This document shows, in pieces, positions 16,588 to 25,005 of a stretch of DNA of 64,000 nt (position 1 is the stretch's first letter; the number at the start of each line of letters is the position of its first letter). Origin of the DNA: G963704535 sp963704535 (GTDB lineage Bacteria; Chloroflexota; Chloroflexia; Chloroflexales; Roseiflexaceae); contig OY969916.1 in assembly GCA_963704535.1 (NCBI GenBank), positions 7,874,001-7,938,000 on the forward strand, read 5' to 3'. The notes under the pieces are model-generated. The model was not told the DNA's origin, ran no database searches, and saw only the letters and a program-made list of their open reading frames with translations. The position numbers and the translations under genes are program-made.

Positions 16588-18102
16588 ATGAAGAGATTGA
16601 CCATGCGCCTGCTTCTGATCATCGTCGTTCTGCTCGCTCCTTTGCTCTCCGCCCCGGCCCAGGCCGCCGACCCGCCCGCCCAGTTGCGCGCCTTCTGGGT
16701 CGATGCCTTCAACAGCGGCATCAAGAACGAAGACCAGGTTCGCCAGCTCGTCGACGATGCGTTGGCCGCCAATGCCAACGCCCTGATCGTCCAGGTGCGC
16801 CGCCGTGGCGACAGCTACTACGTCGGCGGCGTCGAGCCGCGCACCCAGGACCCGGCCCTGGCGCCTGCGCCATACGACCCGCTCGGTACGCTGCTGAACG
16901 AGGCCCACGCCCGCGGCCTCCAGGTCCACGCCTGGATCGCCACGCTGGTCGTCTGGCAGACCTCCATGGGCACCCCGCCGGACGGGCACGTCCTCCAGGC
17001 TCACGGTCCCGGCGCCCCCGACGCCGACGACTGGGTCATGCGCGACGCGGCCGGCGCGACCGCTGACGGCGAAAACTTGATCTGGCTCGACCCCGGCCAT
17101 CCCCAGGTGGTTGATTACACCGAGACGGTAGTGCGCGATCTGCTGGCCCGCTACCCCGACCTGGACGGCCTGCACTTGGACCGCATCCGCTACCCCGGTG
17201 CCGGCTTCGGCTATAACCCGACTGCGGTGGCGCGCTTCAACGCCCGCTACGGTCGCACCGGCACGCCATTCGCTTCCGACCCGCTCTGGGCTGGCTGGCG
17301 CCGCGCCCAGGTAACTGCGCTGGTCCGGCGCCTCGCGCTGGCCGCCGCCGAGGTCACGCCGCGCGCGCGACTCAGCGCCGCCGCGATCGCCTGGGGCGAC
17401 GGCCCTGATCATGTCGGCGGCTGGGAGAACAGCGCGCCCTACAACCAGGTGCTGCAAGATTGGCGCGGCTGGCTGCGGGAGAGCCTGATCGACACCGCCA
17501 TCGTGATGAACTACGACCGCGAGCATGTCAACGCCCAACGCGACTACTTCGATCACTGGCTGGCCTGGGAGACGAGCGAGGCTGGCGGGGAGGTCGTGGT
17601 CGGCGTGGCAGCCTACCTGAACCGCGTCGATGGCACCCTGGCCCAGGTCGCGCGGGCCCAGGCTTCGGGCGCGGCCGGCGTTGCGCTCTACTCCTACGCC
17701 GGCACCAACGGGGAGGCCCAACCGCGCTCGGCGGTGCTGGCCGCGCTGGCCGGCGGCCCGTTCGCGGCGCCTGCGGTCGTCCCGCCGATGCCCTGGAAGG
17801 AGGATCGCGGCGCGCTGGCCGGCACGCTCGACGGCCTGCCCGAGCTACAGGCCACCGAAGGAGTCTCGATCACGCTCGACGGCCCCGACCGGCGGGAGGT
17901 CGCCAGTGATGGCGCGGGCTGGTTCGGGGCCACGCGGCTGGAGCCGGGGCAGTACACCGCGCTGGTGATGCTTGGGGATCGGCAGATCGCTAGAGCCCAG
18001 GCCCAGGTCGCCGCTGGGGAGACTGTGCGCGTTGAGCAGTGGGAAGCGGTCGATCTTTCCAGGAACGTCTACCTGGCCCATATCGCGGTTGCCGGCGAAT
18101 AG
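16588..18102 (+). CDS. GHL10-type secreted glycoside hydrolase-like protein
   Basis: About 504 residues. Several in-frame starts exist (16570, 16588, 16603); 16588 gives a standard signal peptide MKRLTMRLLLIIVVLLAPLL ending APAQAAD. The mature domain shows LRAFWVDAFNSGIKNEDQV, NALIVQVRRRGDSYY, PLGTLLNEAHARGLQVHAWI, LDGLHLDRIRYPGAGFGYNP, DTAIVMNYDREHVN: the family-10-like glycosyl hydrolase (GHL10, formerly DUF187) TIM barrel. Family members are outer-surface proteins, some acting on amino-sugar polymers. Residues about 425-490 are a carboxypeptidase-regulatory-like beta domain (VASDGAGWFGATRLEPGQYT). Divergent from the ECF operon. Confidence 0.85.
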   Translation: MKRLTMRLLLIIVVLLAPLLSAPAQAADPPAQLRAFWVDAFNSGIKNEDQVRQLVDDALAANANALIVQVRRRGDSYYVGGVEPRTQDPALAPAPYDPLGTLLNEAHARGLQVHAWIATLVVWQTSMGTPPDGHVLQAHGPGAPDADDWVMRDAAGATADGENLIWLDPGHPQVVDYTETVVRDLLARYPDLDGLHLDRIRYPGAGFGYNPTAVARFNARYGRTGTPFASDPLWAGWRRAQVTALVRRLALAAAEVTPRARLSAAAIAWGDGPDHVGGWENSAPYNQVLQDWRGWLRESLIDTAIVMNYDREHVNAQRDYFDHWLAWETSEAGGEVVVGVAAYLNRVDGTLAQVARAQASGAAGVALYSYAGTNGEAQPRSAVLAALAGGPFAAPAVVPPMPWKEDRGALAGTLDGLPELQATEGVSITLDGPDRREVASDGAGWFGATRLEPGQYTALVMLGDRQIARAQAQVAAGETVRVEQWEAVDLSRNVYLAHIAVAGE

Positions 18103-18197
18103 CGCCTCGTACGCCGCCTGGTTCGCTCCATCCCAATGTATAATGATCGCATGCTGTGTGGCTTTTCACATGTCGCGTCTTTTGATCGTATCATTTT

Positions 18198-18314
18198 TAA
18201 ACAAGGTTTCGGGTGACGCCGTTCTACTTTACAACGTGGGTGGGGGGAGACTGAGGGGGCTGTCCCCTCAAACCCCTTTTTCTCAGAACTGTAAAGCTCC
18301 CAAAACCTGTCTTA
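18198..18314. mobile_element. MITE-like element, copy 1 (about 117 bp)
   Basis: Ends AACAAGGTTTCGGGTGACGC and (other end, complement) TAAGACAGGTTTTGGGAGC are terminal inverted repeats. The interior carries a GACTGAGGGGGCTGTCCCCT hairpin and TCAGAACTGTAAAGC. The same order, in inverse orientation, is found at 36.8 and 63.2 kb. It lies just upstream of the MFS gene and contributes its leader; AGGAGG directly follows the element. Confidence 0.8.
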
Positions 18315-18331
18315 GGAGGCAGCTTTCATTC

Positions 18332-19585
18332 ATGGCTTCAACCACCAACCCCGGTACACCAGACTCCTCAATCAAAAAGGGGCGAACACCACTGGCGCCG
18401 TTTCGTTCAAGGGATTTTAGTCTGCTATGGTTTGGCAGCTTTGTCTCACAGGCTGGCTCGCAGATGCATGTCGTGGCCGTCTCCTGGCAGGTGTACGAGC
18501 TGACCCAGAATCCGCTCGCGCTCAGCGGGATCGGCGTCGCGCGGATTGTGCCGCTGGTGCTGTTGGCCCTCGGCAGCGGTGTGCTTGCCGACGCGCTTGA
18601 TCGGCGCAAACTCATGCTCTTCTCGCAAACCGCGATGATGCTCTGCTCGCTGGCGCTGGCGGTCGCAAGCTCGCTGGGCGTTGTCACGATCTGGTGGATC
18701 TACGTCATCACTGCCCTCTCATCGGCAGCCGGCACGCTCGGTATGCCGGCCCGCCAGGCGATCGTGCCCAGCCTGGTGCCGCGTGAACACCTCTCGTCGG
18801 CGCTCAGTCTCAATATCATCTCCTGGCAGGCCGCGACGATTATGGGGCCGACGCTGGGCGGCCTCCTAATCGCGTGGTTGGGAGTGTTCACGGTGTACTG
18901 GGTTGATGCGGTCTCGTTTATCGCTGTGATTGTCGCGCTGCTGCTGATGCGCGTGGGTGCGCTGGTGGGCGAGCGACGCCCGGTCAGCTTAAAAGCGGCA
19001 TTGGAGGGGCTCGCGTTTGTGCGCCGCAATAGCCTGATCTGGAGCACAATGCTGCTTGACTTTTTAGCGACCTTCTTTGGCGCGGCGACGGTCCTGCTGC
19101 CGCTCTTTGCCGCCGATATTTTGAAGGTCGGCCCCCAAGGAGTCGGGCTGCTGTATGCCGCGCCTTCGGTGGGGGCAGTCCTAGCGAGTGCGATTCTCTC
19201 GGTGTGGGGGACGCTGCGTCGCCAGGGGCCGGTGCTGCTGGTGTCGGTCGCGCTCTACGGAGTCTGTACGCTTGTGTTTGGCCTCTCGTCGAGTTTCTGG
19301 CTCTCGCTGCTGATGCTTGTGGGCGTCGGCGCGTCCGATACCGTAAGTATGGTGGTACGCCAGACGATCCGCCAGCTTACGACGCCCGACGAGATGCGCG
19401 GGCGCATGACCGCCGTGGGCATGCTCTTTTTTGCCGGCGGGCCGCAGTTGGGCGAGATCGAGGCGGGCGTCGCGGCCAAGCTGATGGGCGGCCCGCTATC
19501 GGTCGCCATCGGCGGTCTTGCCTGTGTCCTGATGGTCGGCATTGTCACGCTGTTCACCCCGCGACTTCGCGATTATGACGGGTAG
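18332..19585 (+). CDS. MFS transporter (EntS/enterobactin-exporter-like family)
   Basis: 417 residues. ATG 18332 has AGGAGG at 18314-18319; a longer open frame upstream runs through the MITE and is rejected. Seen: LAPFRSRDFSLLWFGSFVSQAGSQ, GVLADALDRRKLMLFSQ, AGTLGMPARQAIVPSLVPREHLSSA, TIMGPTLGGLLIAWLG and TPDEMRGRMTAVGMLFF. This is the MFS_3 pattern (12 helices, drug or siderophore efflux in the cytoplasmic membrane). Substrate unknown. The stop is followed by a heptamer palindrome and a convergent second MFS gene. Confidence 0.88.
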   Translation: MASTTNPGTPDSSIKKGRTPLAPFRSRDFSLLWFGSFVSQAGSQMHVVAVSWQVYELTQNPLALSGIGVARIVPLVLLALGSGVLADALDRRKLMLFSQTAMMLCSLALAVASSLGVVTIWWIYVITALSSAAGTLGMPARQAIVPSLVPREHLSSALSLNIISWQAATIMGPTLGGLLIAWLGVFTVYWVDAVSFIAVIVALLLMRVGALVGERRPVSLKAALEGLAFVRRNSLIWSTMLLDFLATFFGAATVLLPLFAADILKVGPQGVGLLYAAPSVGAVLASAILSVWGTLRRQGPVLLVSVALYGVCTLVFGLSSSFWLSLLMLVGVGASDTVSMVVRQTIRQLTTPDEMRGRMTAVGMLFFAGGPQLGEIEAGVAAKLMGGPLSVAIGGLACVLMVGIVTLFTPRLRDYDG

Positions 19586-19590
19586 GGGGC

Positions 19591-19667
19591 GCGCGTGTTG
19601 CGTATTGCGTATTGCGTGAAAGGGCCTCACGCAACACGCAACACGTTTCACGTTTCACGTTTCACGC
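19591..19667. repeat. Heptamer-phased palindrome overlapping the 3' end of the second MFS gene
   Basis: Tandem GCGTGTT/GCGTATT heptamers, then GCAACAC and TTTCACG heptamers. The right arm encodes the C-terminal residues VKRET of the opposite-strand MFS protein. Confidence 0.8.
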
Positions 19668-21105
19668 CGCCGCCATCGCCCCGAGCGAAGAACCAGTAGT
19701 TCGCCAGCGCCGCCAGCGCGTAGCAGATCGCGGTGGCGATAAACAGCGGCCCAAAGCCATAGCGCGCCTGCACCCAGGTGCTGATCGCCGGGGCGACCAG
19801 GTAGCCAGCGGTGTTGGCGCCGTTGATCAACCCGATCACGGTCGGGCGCGCCTGCTCCTCGGTTTGTTCCATCGCGTAGGCGTCGTAGAGCGGCACACCC
19901 ATATTGAACAGCGCGCCACGCGCCAGCGCCGCGCCGATGGCCACGCCCAGCACCGGAACAAATCCCAGCAGCAGCAAAAACGGCAGCGAAAGCGCCTGAG
20001 TCAACACCACCGTGCGAATCTTACCGATCCGGGTCGAGATCAGCGGCCCGACCAGCGCCGAAAGGCCGGTCGTCACCCCCAGCGCGGCAAAGATCAGCCC
20101 CAGCACGCTATTATCGACGGCGAAGCGCTGCTTGAAGAACAGATCCAGGTACAATATCAGCAGCGCCGCCCCCCAGGAGATCAGAAACGGCGAGACCAGC
20201 AGGCGCAGCAGCGGCCCAGGCCTTCGCACCAGGCCGCGCCACGGCTCAGGGATGCGCTTCACCAAGCCGTGAAGCGTGAAGCGTGAAGCGTGAAGCGTGA
20301 AACGTGAAGCGTGAAGCGTGAAGCGTGAAAATCTGCTCTCTATCCGCTCATCGTGTTGCGTGTTGCGTGTTGCGTGTTGCGTGATCTCCCCCTCTCCTCC
20401 TCTCTCCCTCTCCCCCTCTGATTCTTTGTTCTTAGTTCTTTGTTCTTGGTTCTTCGCGCCCCCTCGGTCGGTGATCAGCAGCAGCGGAACCAGCGACAGC
20501 ACCAACCCAACCCCGGCGACGGCGAACGTCATCCGGTAGGCTGGCGCGCTCTCGGCGCCGACGCCCAGCAGCCAGCCGAACAAGCCAGGCATGGGGCCGG
20601 CCAGCAGGCTGCCTAACCCGGCCACGCCGATATTGATCGCCCGATCGGCGCTGAACAGGTGATCGCGCGTCGCTGGGTCGCTGTGCCGCATCATAAAGGG
20701 CGGCGCGCTGACCTGGAACAACACCGCCGCCACGCCCGTCAACCCGACCCCAACCAGCAGCGGCGCGGTGGCCGGCCACAGCGCGAACACGAACATACTC
20801 AGCCCCTGGAGGGCCGCGCTCGTCAGCAGCGACCACCACAGCCCAATCCGCGTTGCCAGCCACCACAGCGGCAGACTCAGGACCGTGGCGACGACCAACG
20901 CGAGCGGGGTGAGCAGGCCCAGAAACTCTGGCGAGTAGCCCATCGCCAGGATCGCCAGCTTGAAAAACAGCCCGGCGATCGCCAGGCTGCTGGTGAGTAG
21001 CGCGGCGTGGAGCAAGTAGAGCCGCGCCGGTCGGCTTAAATGACGCCAGCGATCGAGGTAGCTCTGGGGCTCCGTATCGACGCGCGGCGGCTGATCAACC
21101 AGCAT
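19648..21105 (-). CDS. MFS transporter with repeat-encoded central loop
   Basis: 485 residues. N half: RLYLLHAALLTSSLAIAGLFF, LPLWWLATRIGLWWSLL; C half: LFFKQRFAVDNSVLGLIFAALG, VGPLISTRIGKIRTVVL, EQARPTVIGLINGANTAGY. Twelve-helix MFS. The loop between helices 6 and 7 (residues about 217-280: KNQEQRTKNKESEGERERGG, ITQHATRNTQHDERIESR and three RFTLHAS units) is pure translation of heptamer repeats, and the last residues VKRET come from another such repeat. All are in frame and stop-free. The gene overlaps the upstream methyltransferase gene by 11 nt. Transport substrate unknown. Confidence 0.87.
   Translation of the reverse strand: MLVDQPPRVDTEPQSYLDRWRHLSRPARLYLLHAALLTSSLAIAGLFFKLAILAMGYSPEFLGLLTPLALVVATVLSLPLWWLATRIGLWWSLLTSAALQGLSMFVFALWPATAPLLVGVGLTGVAAVLFQVSAPPFMMRHSDPATRDHLFSADRAINIGVAGLGSLLAGPMPGLFGWLLGVGAESAPAYRMTFAVAGVGLVLSLVPLLLITDRGGAKNQEQRTKNKESEGERERGGEGEITQHATRNTQHDERIESRFSRFTLHASRFTLHASRFTLHGLVKRIPEPWRGLVRRPGPLLRLLVSPFLISWGAALLILYLDLFFKQRFAVDNSVLGLIFAALGVTTGLSALVGPLISTRIGKIRTVVLTQALSLPFLLLLGFVPVLGVAIGAALARGALFNMGVPLYDAYAMEQTEEQARPTVIGLINGANTAGYLVAPAISTWVQARYGFGPLFIATAICYALAALANYWFFARGDGGGVKRET
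20268..20456. repeat. Heptamer repeat cluster inside a coding sequence
   Basis: Successive tracts of GTGAAGC (about eight units), GCGTGTT (about four), a C/T-rich run and GTTCTTx (about five). They are the same heptamer types as the intergenic palindromes but here sit wholly inside the MFS gene, in frame. Confidence 0.9.
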
Positions 21106-22168
21106 TGCGGCCAGCGCCCCCGTTCAAGCGGCGAAACAGGTAGATTCGCGGCGTCATCCCACTGGAGCGCACCGGCAGGAGCGCTTCGAGGTACCACTGG
21201 CCGGCCTGCTCCTGCGCGACCCGTTCCAGCAGGCGCACCTCGTGGGTCAGCAGCACCATCCGCGCGCCCGGCATCGCGACCCGCGCCGCCTCGGCCAGCA
21301 GCCGAGGATACAACGCCTCGTTCTGCCGGTGCGACCCGACAAGCTGGCCGAATGGCAGATCCGCACAGATCACACTGACGCTGCCGGCTTCGAGCGGGAG
21401 CTGCCCGGCATTCCAGCCCTCCAATCGGACATGCTGATCGTAGCCGGCCGCGTGGAGATTCCTCCGCGCACAATCCAGCGCCGCCGCATCTGTATCGCAC
21501 CCGATCGCCAGGCGCGCGGGCGCTTGGGCAAGCCGCTCGACCAGCAGCGTCCCGGAGCCACAGGCCAGATTGAGCACCCGATCGTCCGCCGCCGGCTCGG
21601 TCAACCGCATCATAGCGTAGGCCAGCGTCGCGTTCAGGGAGCCGGGCCAATGACACACGCGCCATTGGCGGGTCGCAAGTGGCCGCGGCGAAAGCCGCAC
21701 CAGCGCCTCCCAGCCTGTCCCACCAGGCCCACGGCGCAGGCGCAGCAGCAGGTCGCCCTCCTCGGCGGCAACAGCCAGCCCGGTTCGCTCGGCCAGTTCG
21801 GTCTTCAAGCGGGTAAGCACGGAGGAGCTTTCGCCGGCGGCGCTCAGATACAGCGTTCGGTAGGCATCGGGGGGAAATAAAGCCCGTACTGTGGTGATCG
21901 TCTCTGCCAGCGCCTCAAAATGCTGGTGCCCCAATAATGCACGTGGCCGGGGCACGGGAAAGTGGCGCACGAGGTATACTGCGCCGCAACTGCGTAGGTC
22001 GAGCAGCGCTTGTAGGTCGCCGGTATAATCAAAGCGTAGGGTGCCTGGACGTGGGGAGGTCAGCGATCTGATGCTGCTGCCTAAACATTCGATCAGTTCC
22101 ACGTGCGCGAGCTGCTCCAGCCCTTCAAGAACATCAGCCTCACAATCAAAACGCACTCTCGATTCCAC
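21095..22168 (-). CDS. THUMP/UPF0020-type RNA guanine N2-methyltransferase
   Basis: 357 residues, GTG start. The N-terminal region (residues 1-150) has the THUMP-like pattern RFDCEADVLEGLEQL...TGLAVAAEEGDLLLRL. The Rossmann methyltransferase domain shows LNATLAYAMMRLTEPAADDR, VLNLACGSGTLLVERL (SAM site), AIGCDTDAAALDCARRN and the catalytic-type CADLPFGQLVG (a D-L-P-F variant of N/D-P-P-Y). This matches Trm14/TrmN/RlmL-like enzymes that make N2-methylguanosine in tRNA or rRNA. Exact RNA target not inferable. It overlaps the downstream MFS gene, suggesting coexpression. Confidence 0.82.
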   Translation of the reverse strand: MESRVRFDCEADVLEGLEQLAHVELIECLGSSIRSLTSPRPGTLRFDYTGDLQALLDLRSCGAVYLVRHFPVPRPRALLGHQHFEALAETITTVRALFPPDAYRTLYLSAAGESSSVLTRLKTELAERTGLAVAAEEGDLLLRLRRGPGGTGWEALVRLSPRPLATRQWRVCHWPGSLNATLAYAMMRLTEPAADDRVLNLACGSGTLLVERLAQAPARLAIGCDTDAAALDCARRNLHAAGYDQHVRLEGWNAGQLPLEAGSVSVICADLPFGQLVGSHRQNEALYPRLLAEAARVAMPGARMVLLTHEVRLLERVAQEQAGQWYLEALLPVRSSGMTPRIYLFRRLNGGAGRNAG

Positions 22169-22291
22169 TGACCCTCTGCGCGCTCGGCGACGTATAGGTT
22201 TGCCTGCGTGGGGAGCCGAATTGCTTAGGCATCAGTCGCCTTTCCTGTCATCGAGCGGTCCGTTGAACGTCGGCCAATTGTACCACAGGCA

Positions 22292-22397
22292 GACGCAGAG
22301 CAGCCGGGCCACTGCTATGGTCCGGCTGCTCTGCGTCCGCTCCAGGTTGGGTGGGGGTGGTTTGGAGGGGTGGTCCCCTCCAAGCCTCCCCCTTCCT
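22292..22397. terminator. Two hairpins downstream of csbD-like gene
   Basis: 22292-22337: 16-bp perfect stem (GACGCAGAGCAGCCGG and complement) with a 14-nt loop. 22345-22397: G-rich hairpin GGTTTGGAGGGGTGGTCCCC and complement. They lie after the csbD-like stop (22424, minus strand) and before the methyltransferase gene. Confidence 0.65.
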
Positions 22398-22423
22398 CGG
22401 AACGAATTTGGCATATGCTATGC

Positions 22424-22723
22424 CTACCGATTGGATTCCTGGCGGGCCTTGCCCTTGAGCCGCTCGGCCTGGCCCTCGGCCTCCAACTGCTCGTCGTCCA
22501 CCAGATCGCCGACGGCGCGTTTGAGGCTACCTTTCAGCTCCTCGCCCGTCCCCTTGGCATACTCGGCGGACTTGGCGGCCTCCTGGCGACCTTGGCCCTT
22601 GAGCCGATCGACCTCGCCCTCGGCCTCCAACTGCTCGTCATTTACCAGATCGCCGATACCTTTTTTCAGGTTGCCTTTCAGCTCTTCGGCAGCGCCCTTG
22701 ATTTTCTCTTTATTCGGGTCCAT
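22424..22723 (-). CDS. CsbD-family stress protein, two tandem CsbD motifs
   Basis: 99 residues; ATG 22723 follows AAGGAGGAG. Two copies of the CsbD pattern: DPNKEKIKGAAEELKGNLKK...LVNDEQLEAEGEVDRLKGQ and KGTGEELKGSLKRAVGDLVDDEQLEAEGQAERLKGK. CsbD proteins are small, highly charged, general-stress (SigB-type in Bacillus) proteins of unknown mechanism. Usual members have one motif of about 60 residues; this one is a duplication. Monocistronic by context. Confidence 0.88.
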   Translation of the reverse strand: MDPNKEKIKGAAEELKGNLKKGIGDLVNDEQLEAEGEVDRLKGQGRQEAAKSAEYAKGTGEELKGSLKRAVGDLVDDEQLEAEGQAERLKGKARQESNR

Positions 22724-22802
22724 TATTGTACTCCTCCTTGAGTTATCCGCGCCAGTTCGGCGTATATGAGCGTAAAAGCACAAACCGTGCCAAGCTCAGA
22801 GA

Positions 22803-22916
22803 CTGTTTGAACAGGGGGAGTTTGAGGGGGCAGCCCCCTCAAGAATCCCTCTCCACCAAAGTCTGAAAAGGGGGAGTTTGAGGGGGCTGCCCCCTCAAGA
22901 ATCCCTCTCCACCACG
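22803..22916. repeat. Two tandem G-rich hairpin units
   Basis: Copies at about 22803-22857 and 22862-22916: AAGGGGGAGTTTGAGGGGGC, AGCCCCCTCAAGAAT, CCCTCTCCACC. They lie between the csbD-like gene and the tRNA promoter. Confidence 0.85.
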
Positions 22917-22942
22917 GACTACGAGCGACAAACCAACCTTGC

Positions 22943-22971
22943 TTGACAACCTGCGCGAAAGCTGGTAGAGT
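22943..22971 (+). promoter_or_regulatory. Sigma70-type promoter of tRNA-Gly
   Basis: TTGACA (22943-22948), 17-bp spacer, TAGAGT (22966-22971). Predicted start about 22978, 12 nt before the tRNA. Confidence 0.7.
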
Positions 22972-22989
22972 ATGGCCCGTTAAACGCGC

Positions 22990-23061
22990 GCGGGAGTGGC
23001 GCAATGGTAGCGCATCTGCTTCCCAAGCAGAGGGCTGCGGGTTCGAATCCCGTCTCCCGCT
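22990..23061 (+). tRNA. tRNA-Gly (anticodon CCC)
   Basis: Cloverleaf read by eye: acceptor GCGGGAG/CTCCCGC, anticodon stem TCTGC/GCAGA with loop TTCCCAA (anticodon CCC), T arm CTGCGGGTTCGAATCCCGT, discriminator T, and an encoded CCA at 23062-23064. A hairpin terminator follows at 23076. A 3' partial copy lies at 25006-25056. Confidence 0.95.
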
Positions 23062-23075
23062 CCATTCGGAAGCAG

Positions 23076-23101
23076 AAACCCACCGATCAATCGGTGGGTT
23101 T
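23076..23101 (+). terminator. Terminator of tRNA-Gly
   Basis: 12-bp perfect stem AAACCCACCGAT / ATCGGTGGGTTT with a 2-nt centre, followed by CGTCGTTTC. Confidence 0.75.
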
Positions 23102-23125
23102 CGTCGTTTCTGGCGGGGTGTACAG

Positions 23126-23232
23126 CCTAATGAAATTTGACTATCAAAGTCGGTAACGAGATAGCCAGGGTCGCATCGTAAAGCGGTCGCGGTGCCGAGC
23201 ATTACCGGGTTTGCTCGTCAAATTTCATTAGG
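23126..23232. mobile_element. 107-bp unit with 16-bp terminal inverted repeats
   Basis: Ends CCTAATGAAATTTGAC (23126-23141) and its exact reverse complement (23217-23232). The interior has no gene. A MITE-like element or the terminus of the island; only one copy is seen in this window. Confidence 0.6.
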
Positions 23233-23306
23233 GTCATAGGCTATTGTGAATCTACCTGACCTGGACAGCATACAAATAGGATGGTTGTCACTAGTAACCT
23301 GGAAGA

Positions 23307-23840
23307 TTATTCTACAGCCCGAACTCCAGGCGGATCACTGGGCTTGCGATGTCGCCAATGACGCTCGCGTCGATTCCAGACAATAGTATCGCGGGTTAGC
23401 ATTAGAAATACTTTCAGTACTTCCCGCGAAATCGCCAGGTTATTGTTCTTGTTGGGATGTGTGTGTTTTTCACCAAAAAGCCTCCGTATAGAGTATGCAG
23501 CCCTTTGCTGATCAAAAATCCCATGGCTCTGTACTTCTTGCAGCATCCATCGTGCTACATCTACCTCAGTGGCATCGAAGTTCGGAGCAGGCATGAAATC
23601 CTCTTCGACATCCATACCCTGCATGTCGAATGGTAATGAAGATGTTTCTGTTGCTATATCTAGTTTAGGCAGGTCGTCTGTTATCGTCCACTCCTCCAAT
23701 AGTTGGTTGAGTTCGGACTGCGAGTCCTTCAACTCGGCTTGCAGCTTATCGAAGTCAGCGTCAGAGAGCTTCAACTCAGCCTGTACCTTATCCAGGTCTG
23801 GCTCTTTTGGCTTATCATCGTCATGATTATTCGTAGTCAT
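23307..23840 (-). CDS. Island hypothetical protein, acidic with heptad-like repeat
   Basis: 177 residues; ATG 23840 follows AAAGGAG. The N-terminal 50 residues are acidic with a repeated pattern (LDKVQAELKLSDADFDKLQA and ELKDSQSELNQLLEE), probably coiled coil. Residues about 85-165 form a helical domain (DVARWMLQEVQSHGIFDQQRAAYSIRRLFGEKHTH). The overall look recalls small defence- or element-associated hypotheticals but I recognise no family. Its start overlaps the end of the upstream type ISP remnant by 14 nt, so they were probably one operon. Confidence 0.6.
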   Translation of the reverse strand: MTTNNHDDDKPKEPDLDKVQAELKLSDADFDKLQAELKDSQSELNQLLEEWTITDDLPKLDIATETSSLPFDMQGMDVEEDFMPAPNFDATEVDVARWMLQEVQSHGIFDQQRAAYSIRRLFGEKHTHPNKNNNLAISREVLKVFLMLTRDTIVWNRRERHWRHRKPSDPPGVRAVE

Positions 23841-24225
23841 CTATTGCTCCTTTGTTTTGCGAAACTCGTGTCTCAGCGATCGGCGGCAGTGCCTTCACCA
23901 GCTTCACCATCTCAACGCTCACCATCACTACCCTGTCTACCAACCGCACAATGTGCTCCTCGTCGGCGCCGTGGTTGGGGTCGCTGGTGATGCCGCTGCG
24001 CCTATCGGTCGAGGCCTGATACTGGTCAATCACCCATTCCAGCGCCGAGCGTTTGCCCATGTGATATTCAAAGCACTCTGCTGGTATCCCTGTGAGTGTC
24101 AGCGACTCGTTGACCTTGATCTGCATCTTATCCTTGCTCCAACATACCATAACGGTCAAGAAGATGCCAAATGTAGAGCTATACAATTTCGTTACAGAAG
24201 AGGAATAGGGAAGGGCTTCTTCCAT
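23827..24225 (-). pseudogene. Type ISP restriction-modification enzyme, C-terminal remnant
   Basis: 132-residue frame whose residues about 34-120 read QIKVNESLTLTGIPAECFEY, HMGKRSALEWVIDQYQASTD, RRSGITSDPNHG, HIVRLVDRVVMVSVEMVKLV: the conserved C-terminal end of type ISP enzymes (single-chain restriction translocase/methylase, LlaGI-like, well over 1,000 residues). Everything upstream (nuclease, helicase, methylase) is missing, and the first about 30 residues of this frame are unrelated. A decayed remnant showing that the island once carried a phage-defence gene. Confidence 0.75.
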
Positions 24226-24316
24226 GAAGGAGTGGATCGTTGGCTGTATAAACGAGGAAGTGATGGCGGTGACATAAAACCCACCGAAGCTGCCTCCGGT
24301 GGGTGTGCGTATAAGT

Positions 24317-24655
24317 CTATTTTGGTGCGAGGAGAGATATTACCAGTATACCTGTCGCCGCAATGACTCTCATAGCTGCCAGTGTTACCTCGACATCAGA
24401 GGTGCTTTGCACCAGAGCGAGGGAACCGATTGCCACGAGCCAGTTGATGCCTGCAATGATCGCTGCAATGTCCGAGCGTTTTGTGCGGATAAACCGCGCC
24501 GTTCCTGTACAAGTCTCCTTTACGAACTGCCGGACCCGTATAATGATTGCTGCGATGCCCGAGCGTTGTGTGCGGATAAACCGCGCCGTTCCTGTACAAG
24601 TCTCCTTTACGAACTGCCGGACCCGTATGAGGGCGGATTTTAGTCTCCGTTTCAT
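24317..24655 (-). CDS. Small island membrane protein with in-frame 29-residue duplication
   Basis: 112 residues; ATG 24655 follows GAGGAGGT. Residues about 8-65 are two copies of IRVRQFVKETCTGTARFIRT plus RSGIAAII, encoded by an 87-bp direct DNA duplication (repeat words at 24482 and 24569). The C-terminal half has two hydrophobic segments (INWLVAIGSLALVQ and VIAATGILVISLLA). Function unknown. Promoter-proximal sequence 24690-24990 shows no other gene; the spacer 24656-25005 is mostly AT-rich without recognised features apart from a GTACAGCCAA direct repeat near 24875 and 24888. Confidence 0.5.
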   Translation of the reverse strand: MKRRLKSALIRVRQFVKETCTGTARFIRTQRSGIAAIIIRVRQFVKETCTGTARFIRTKRSDIAAIIAGINWLVAIGSLALVQSTSDVEVTLAAMRVIAATGILVISLLAPK

Positions 24656-25005
24656 GCTGTACCTCCTCGGTAGGCTTGCGGAAGGCAAGCTTCGCTAGAA
24701 GGTACAGTATCGATTGTATGACATCCCCCCTAGCGTTGCCGCCATGAAGGGGGGCCACCTGAACCACAAGGGTTCAACCTATATGCTCTTTAATTATACC
24801 ATGCCGAAGCGCAAAATCAAGCACTTAATTTACAGGAGGAAACCGGGGTTTTATTCTCTAGCCATGGTTTGATGTACAGCCAATCGTACAGCCAACCACT
24901 TGGCAGACGACATGGACTGATGTGGATGCTTGCACATCAGGATGGACGTTAGAAGGCGTTAGGATGCGGAGGTCAAGAAACGCGAACTGACGATGGAGCC
25001 GTCCT

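Noticed and set aside
22943..23140. Reading frame across tRNA-Gly
   Set aside because: It consists of promoter, tRNA and terminator sequence.
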